In this document: positions 5,785 to 8,122 of the stretch, in pieces | How the letters are laid out: the number at the start of each line of letters is the position of its first letter | How positions within the stretch are numbered: position 1 is the first letter of the stretch | Source: Elusimicrobiota bacterium | GTDB lineage: Bacteria > Elusimicrobiota > Elusimicrobia > 2-02-FULL-39-32 | Length of the DNA: 8,122 nucleotides | Direction: 5' to 3' | NCBI GenBank assembly: GCA_023249835.1 | Contig: JAHFBY010000057.1 | Coordinates: forward strand, 1 to 8,122 | Notes under the pieces: generated by a model | What the model was told of the DNA's origin: nothing | The model's input: the letters and a program-made list of their open reading frames with translations, nothing else | Databases searched by the model: none | Made by a program: the position numbers and the translations under genes

Positions 5785-6753
5785 ATGCGATTTCTTACGC
5801 TGGTTTACTTTTGCTTCATCATGTTAGTTCCCTTTGCGCGTTTGCGCGGGGCCGAGGCTTTTGCTCTTTCCAGCCAAGCGCAAGTAGAGCCGTCCACCAC
5901 TGTTCCCGTCATGGAGCCGGCTAAACTTGTTTTGCAGTGGACGGCGAATCAAAAAATAACCCTTTCCAGCTTTACGGTTCCTGTAACCAACGAATTGCAG
6001 TTCACCGAAAGAAAATTTTTACCCGTTGCCCAAAATCAAGACGGCACTTACAGTCAGGAAATTGAGTTGACTTTTTTGCCAATGGCGTTAGGCGATCTGG
6101 AGGGGCCTTCTTTAGAGTTGCCCTATCAAACCGAAAGCGGTAAGTCCGGAACTTTTCGTACTCCGCCCGTAAAGATTACGGTTACGGGCGCGCTCCAGGG
6201 CATGGTTTCTTTAGACATGTTGCGCGACATTAAAGGTCCTTTTGCGGTAGGGTTTTTGAGTTGGGCGTGGTTTGCTTTGGCAGCGGGACTGGCGTTAACT
6301 GCCGCAGGAATATATTTGTTTCGCAGTAAAAAGAAAAAGCAAGCCTCTGATTTGGACGCTGCGTTGCCCCGCCGGCCTGCAGGAGAGGTGGCGTTAGAAA
6401 AGTTAATGGAACTTCTCAAGCAGTATGGCCAAGAGGGAAATTTGAAATATTTTTATATCGCTCTATCCGTTATTGTTAGGGAATACTTAGAGCAGCGTTT
6501 TCAAATTGACGCCATGGAAAAAACTACTACCGAAATATTTAAAGCGATGCGCCAGGCAGGGCTAGACCGGAAAACAGCGTTACAGAGCCGGGATATCTTG
6601 TCCCAATCGGATTTGGTTAAATTTGCGAAATTAACGCCCACTGAGAAAGAAGCGTTGGCGGTGCATGATCAAGCTCGCCAATTCGTGCTTGACACTCAGG
6701 AGTTGCCCTCTGCGTCGGGGCCGGCTAACCCGGATAAAGAAAATGGAATTTAA
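5785..6753 (+). CDS. Short BatD/DUF4381-like membrane protein
   Basis: The product has 322 residues. A signal peptide or N-terminal anchor is at 1-25 (hydrophobic 3-19, possible cleavage after GAEA). A beta-rich extracytoplasmic domain covers about 38-136. A membrane helix lies at about 155-178, followed by a basic stop-transfer (SKKKKQ). A cytoplasmic helical domain at about 200-305 contains YIALSVIVREYLEQRF and SQSDLVKFAKLTPTEKEA. That last domain is typical of DUF4381 and BatD C-termini in moxR/bat operons. BatD proteins usually carry several Ig-like domains, and this one seems to have only one, hence the cautious name. It starts 7 bases after the DUF58 stop without a clear ribosome site and overlaps batA by 11 bases. 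It may link an envelope event to the cytoplasmic MoxR and VWA partners; this is inference. Confidence 0.8.
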   Translation: MRFLTLVYFCFIMLVPFARLRGAEAFALSSQAQVEPSTTVPVMEPAKLVLQWTANQKITLSSFTVPVTNELQFTERKFLPVAQNQDGTYSQEIELTFLPMALGDLEGPSLELPYQTESGKSGTFRTPPVKITVTGALQGMVSLDMLRDIKGPFAVGFLSWAWFALAAGLALTAAGIYLFRSKKKKQASDLDAALPRRPAGEVALEKLMELLKQYGQEGNLKYFYIALSVIVREYLEQRFQIDAMEKTTTEIFKAMRQAGLDRKTALQSRDILSQSDLVKFAKLTPTEKEALAVHDQARQFVLDTQELPSASGPANPDKENGI

Positions 6754-7732
6754 AAATCCAGTCCTATTATTATTGTTAATTCCTTTGGCAGGGTGGATTT
6801 ACGCTTTGTGGCGTTGGCGGGAAGGGGCGCAAGTGCCGCTTCCCTACTCTGATTTAAATCTTTTGAGAGAACATCAGGAACCCTATCCTAAGGAACAAAT
6901 TTTCCTTAAAGGGTTAAAGATCATCGCTTTTATTTTTATCATCATTGCTTTAGCCAGACCGCAAACCGTAAACAAAACAACCGCGCCGCCCAAACCGGTT
7001 TTAGATATTATGATTTGCCTTGACACTTCTTTAAGCATGTCGGCTTTGGACTTTGGACAAGAAAATCGTTTGGACGCGGCGAAAAAGGCCGCCGCTCAAT
7101 TTATTCGCAAACGGCCTTTTGACCGTATTGGGTTGGTAGTTTTTGGCGGAGTGGCGATCCGGCAATGCCCCTTGACGTTGGACCACGAGACTTTAATTGA
7201 GTTTGTCGAGCAAGTGCCGATGAACGCCACACAAACTGAAGGCACTGCCATTGGCACGGCCATTGCTTTGGGCGCCACGCAGTTGGCGGAAAGCGAGGCA
7301 AAAAGTAAGGTTATGATCTTATTGACCGATGGGCGCAGCAATACGGGAAAAATTGATCCCATGACAGCGGCCTCTGGAGCGCGCGACTTGGGAATAAAAA
7401 TCTATGTTATCGGCACCGCTGTGCCTGGCGGCGGGTTGGTCCCGGTAAACGATCCGCTGATGGGCCAAAGGCTCGTGCGCATGGCGGAAGATTTAGATGA
7501 GCCCACGCTGAAAGAAATTGCCGGCCTTACCAATGGCCGCTATTACCGCGTCACTTCGGAAAAGCGGTTTAAAGAGATTTATGATGCCATTGATAAAATG
7601 GAGACCACAAAAATTAAATCAAGCGCATTGATCCAGTACGATGACAAATATGTTCCATTTTTAATTTTAGCTTTGCTTGCGCTGCTGCTAGAAACCGCGG
7701 CGCAGCTCACCCTGTGGAGGACCTTGCCCTAA
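6743..7732 (+). CDS. batA: BatA, membrane-anchored VWA-domain protein
   Basis: The product has 329 residues. Membrane helices are at about 6-24, 57-71 and 303-325, the usual BatA layout with the VWA domain between the second and third. The MIDAS is complete: DTSLS at 94-98, Thr168 in TEGTAIG and Asp196 in LLTDG. DRIGLVVFGGVAIRQCPLTLDH at 127-148 is a strong family stretch. The start is taken at ATG 6743 because it has GGA 8 bases upstream and opens with the expected MEFKNP membrane start. A longer frame from 6665 would add 26 polar residues lying wholly within the previous gene. The 11-base overlap with the preceding gene implies coupled translation. Bat proteins were first linked to aerotolerance in Bacteroides; the phenotype here is unknown. 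Confidence 0.95.
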   Translation: MEFKNPVLLLLLIPLAGWIYALWRWREGAQVPLPYSDLNLLREHQEPYPKEQIFLKGLKIIAFIFIIIALARPQTVNKTTAPPKPVLDIMICLDTSLSMSALDFGQENRLDAAKKAAAQFIRKRPFDRIGLVVFGGVAIRQCPLTLDHETLIEFVEQVPMNATQTEGTAIGTAIALGATQLAESEAKSKVMILLTDGRSNTGKIDPMTAASGARDLGIKIYVIGTAVPGGGLVPVNDPLMGQRLVRMAEDLDEPTLKEIAGLTNGRYYRVTSEKRFKEIYDAIDKMETTKIKSSALIQYDDKYVPFLILALLALLLETAAQLTLWRTLP

Positions 7733-8122
7733 ATGTTTGCCCAACCGTTCCAATCGTTTTGGTTAATTCCATTAATGCTTATTATGTTTTTAATGGCGCG
7801 CGCTCTTCGAGCTCAAAAGCGGGAGCTTGGGCAGCTAGTGGAGCTGGGCCTTTTGCGGCGGTTGTTTCCAGTAGACCGCTGGTTGGCTTATAACGCCCGG
7901 TCTAAAATATTTAATTTCTTAGGGTTCCTTTTCCTGTTGATCGCGCTTTTAGGTCCGCGTATCGGCAAAAAACTGCAAGAAATAAAATCCAATGGCGCCA
8001 ACGTTTATATTTTGTTTGATTGTTCGGACTCCATGTTATCGGAAGATTTTAAACCCAACCGGTTGGAAAAGTCTAAACGACTTTTAACGGGTTTGGTGGA
8101 AGGTTTAGTGGGCAATCGGGTG
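7733..8122 (+). CDS. batB: BatB, membrane-anchored VWA-domain protein (3' end outside window)
   Basis: Only the first 130 codons are present. Membrane helices lie at about 7-23 and 57-74, then GPRIGKKLQEIKSNGANVYI leads into the first MIDAS motif DCSDS (96-100) in FDCSDSM. LSEDFKPNRLEKSK at 102-115 is characteristic of BatB rather than BatA. The ATG follows the batA stop codon with no gap, and a GGAGG at 7716-7720 lies 12 bases upstream, so it is likely translated by coupling. Cys97 replaces the more usual small or hydrophobic residue inside the MIDAS loop. The remaining metal ligands and C-terminal helix (often followed by TPR repeats in BatB/BatC) lie beyond the window. Confidence 0.93.
   Translation, partial: MFAQPFQSFWLIPLMLIMFLMARALRAQKRELGQLVELGLLRRLFPVDRWLAYNARSKIFNFLGFLFLLIALLGPRIGKKLQEIKSNGANVYILFDCSDSMLSEDFKPNRLEKSKRLLTGLVEGLVGNRV

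Noticed and set aside
6665..6742. Upstream extension of batA
   Set aside because: It lies wholly within the preceding gene, adds polar residues before a typical membrane start, and lacks a ribosome site; ATG 6743 fits better.

Overview
The window looks like chromosome from a Gram-negative, probably uncultured, bacterium of moderate GC content. A LolC/E-type ABC permease, an envelope-type moxR/bat operon and a GYF_2-domain membrane protein together recall deep-branching lineages such as Elusimicrobiota, Omnitrophota or spirochaete-like groups. That placement is inference from gene content only. I see no phage genes, insertion sequences or CRISPR array.

Left part (1-1694, minus strand): a two-gene unit. 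A SirB1-like protein with a transglutaminase-type fold (804-1694) is followed 28 bases later by the start of an ABC transporter permease (1-775) that runs off the left edge. The permease appears to start at TTG.

Middle (1695-3108): a plus-strand tRNA-Lys(TTT) gene (1847-1919) with a perfect TATAAT box upstream. A short region of uncertain nature follows it, holding a hairpin and a 30-codon open frame. Next comes a convergent minus-strand gene (2066-3067) for a GYF_2-domain protein with one membrane segment and Pro/Lys-rich flanks. Its start lies only 41 bases from the divergent gene nth.

Right part (3109-8122, plus strand): nth (endonuclease III), then an AT-rich promoter region with a perfect 16-base palindrome, then a tightly packed operon. 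The operon order is moxR (AAA+ ATPase), a DUF58 protein with a complete von Willebrand A metal site, a short BatD/DUF4381-like membrane protein, batA and batB (cut by the right edge). Gaps are 10, 7, -11 and 0 bases, which suggests one transcript with translational coupling. By analogy with characterised MoxR/Bat systems, the MoxR ATPase acts on membrane-anchored and soluble VWA proteins as a chaperone or assembly module tied to envelope integrity or stress tolerance.

The operon belongs to a known class and I cannot claim a new system. The points most worth checking are the palindrome and A-tract array at the moxR promoter, the short ORF and hairpin after the tRNA, and the TonB-like layout of the GYF_2 protein.
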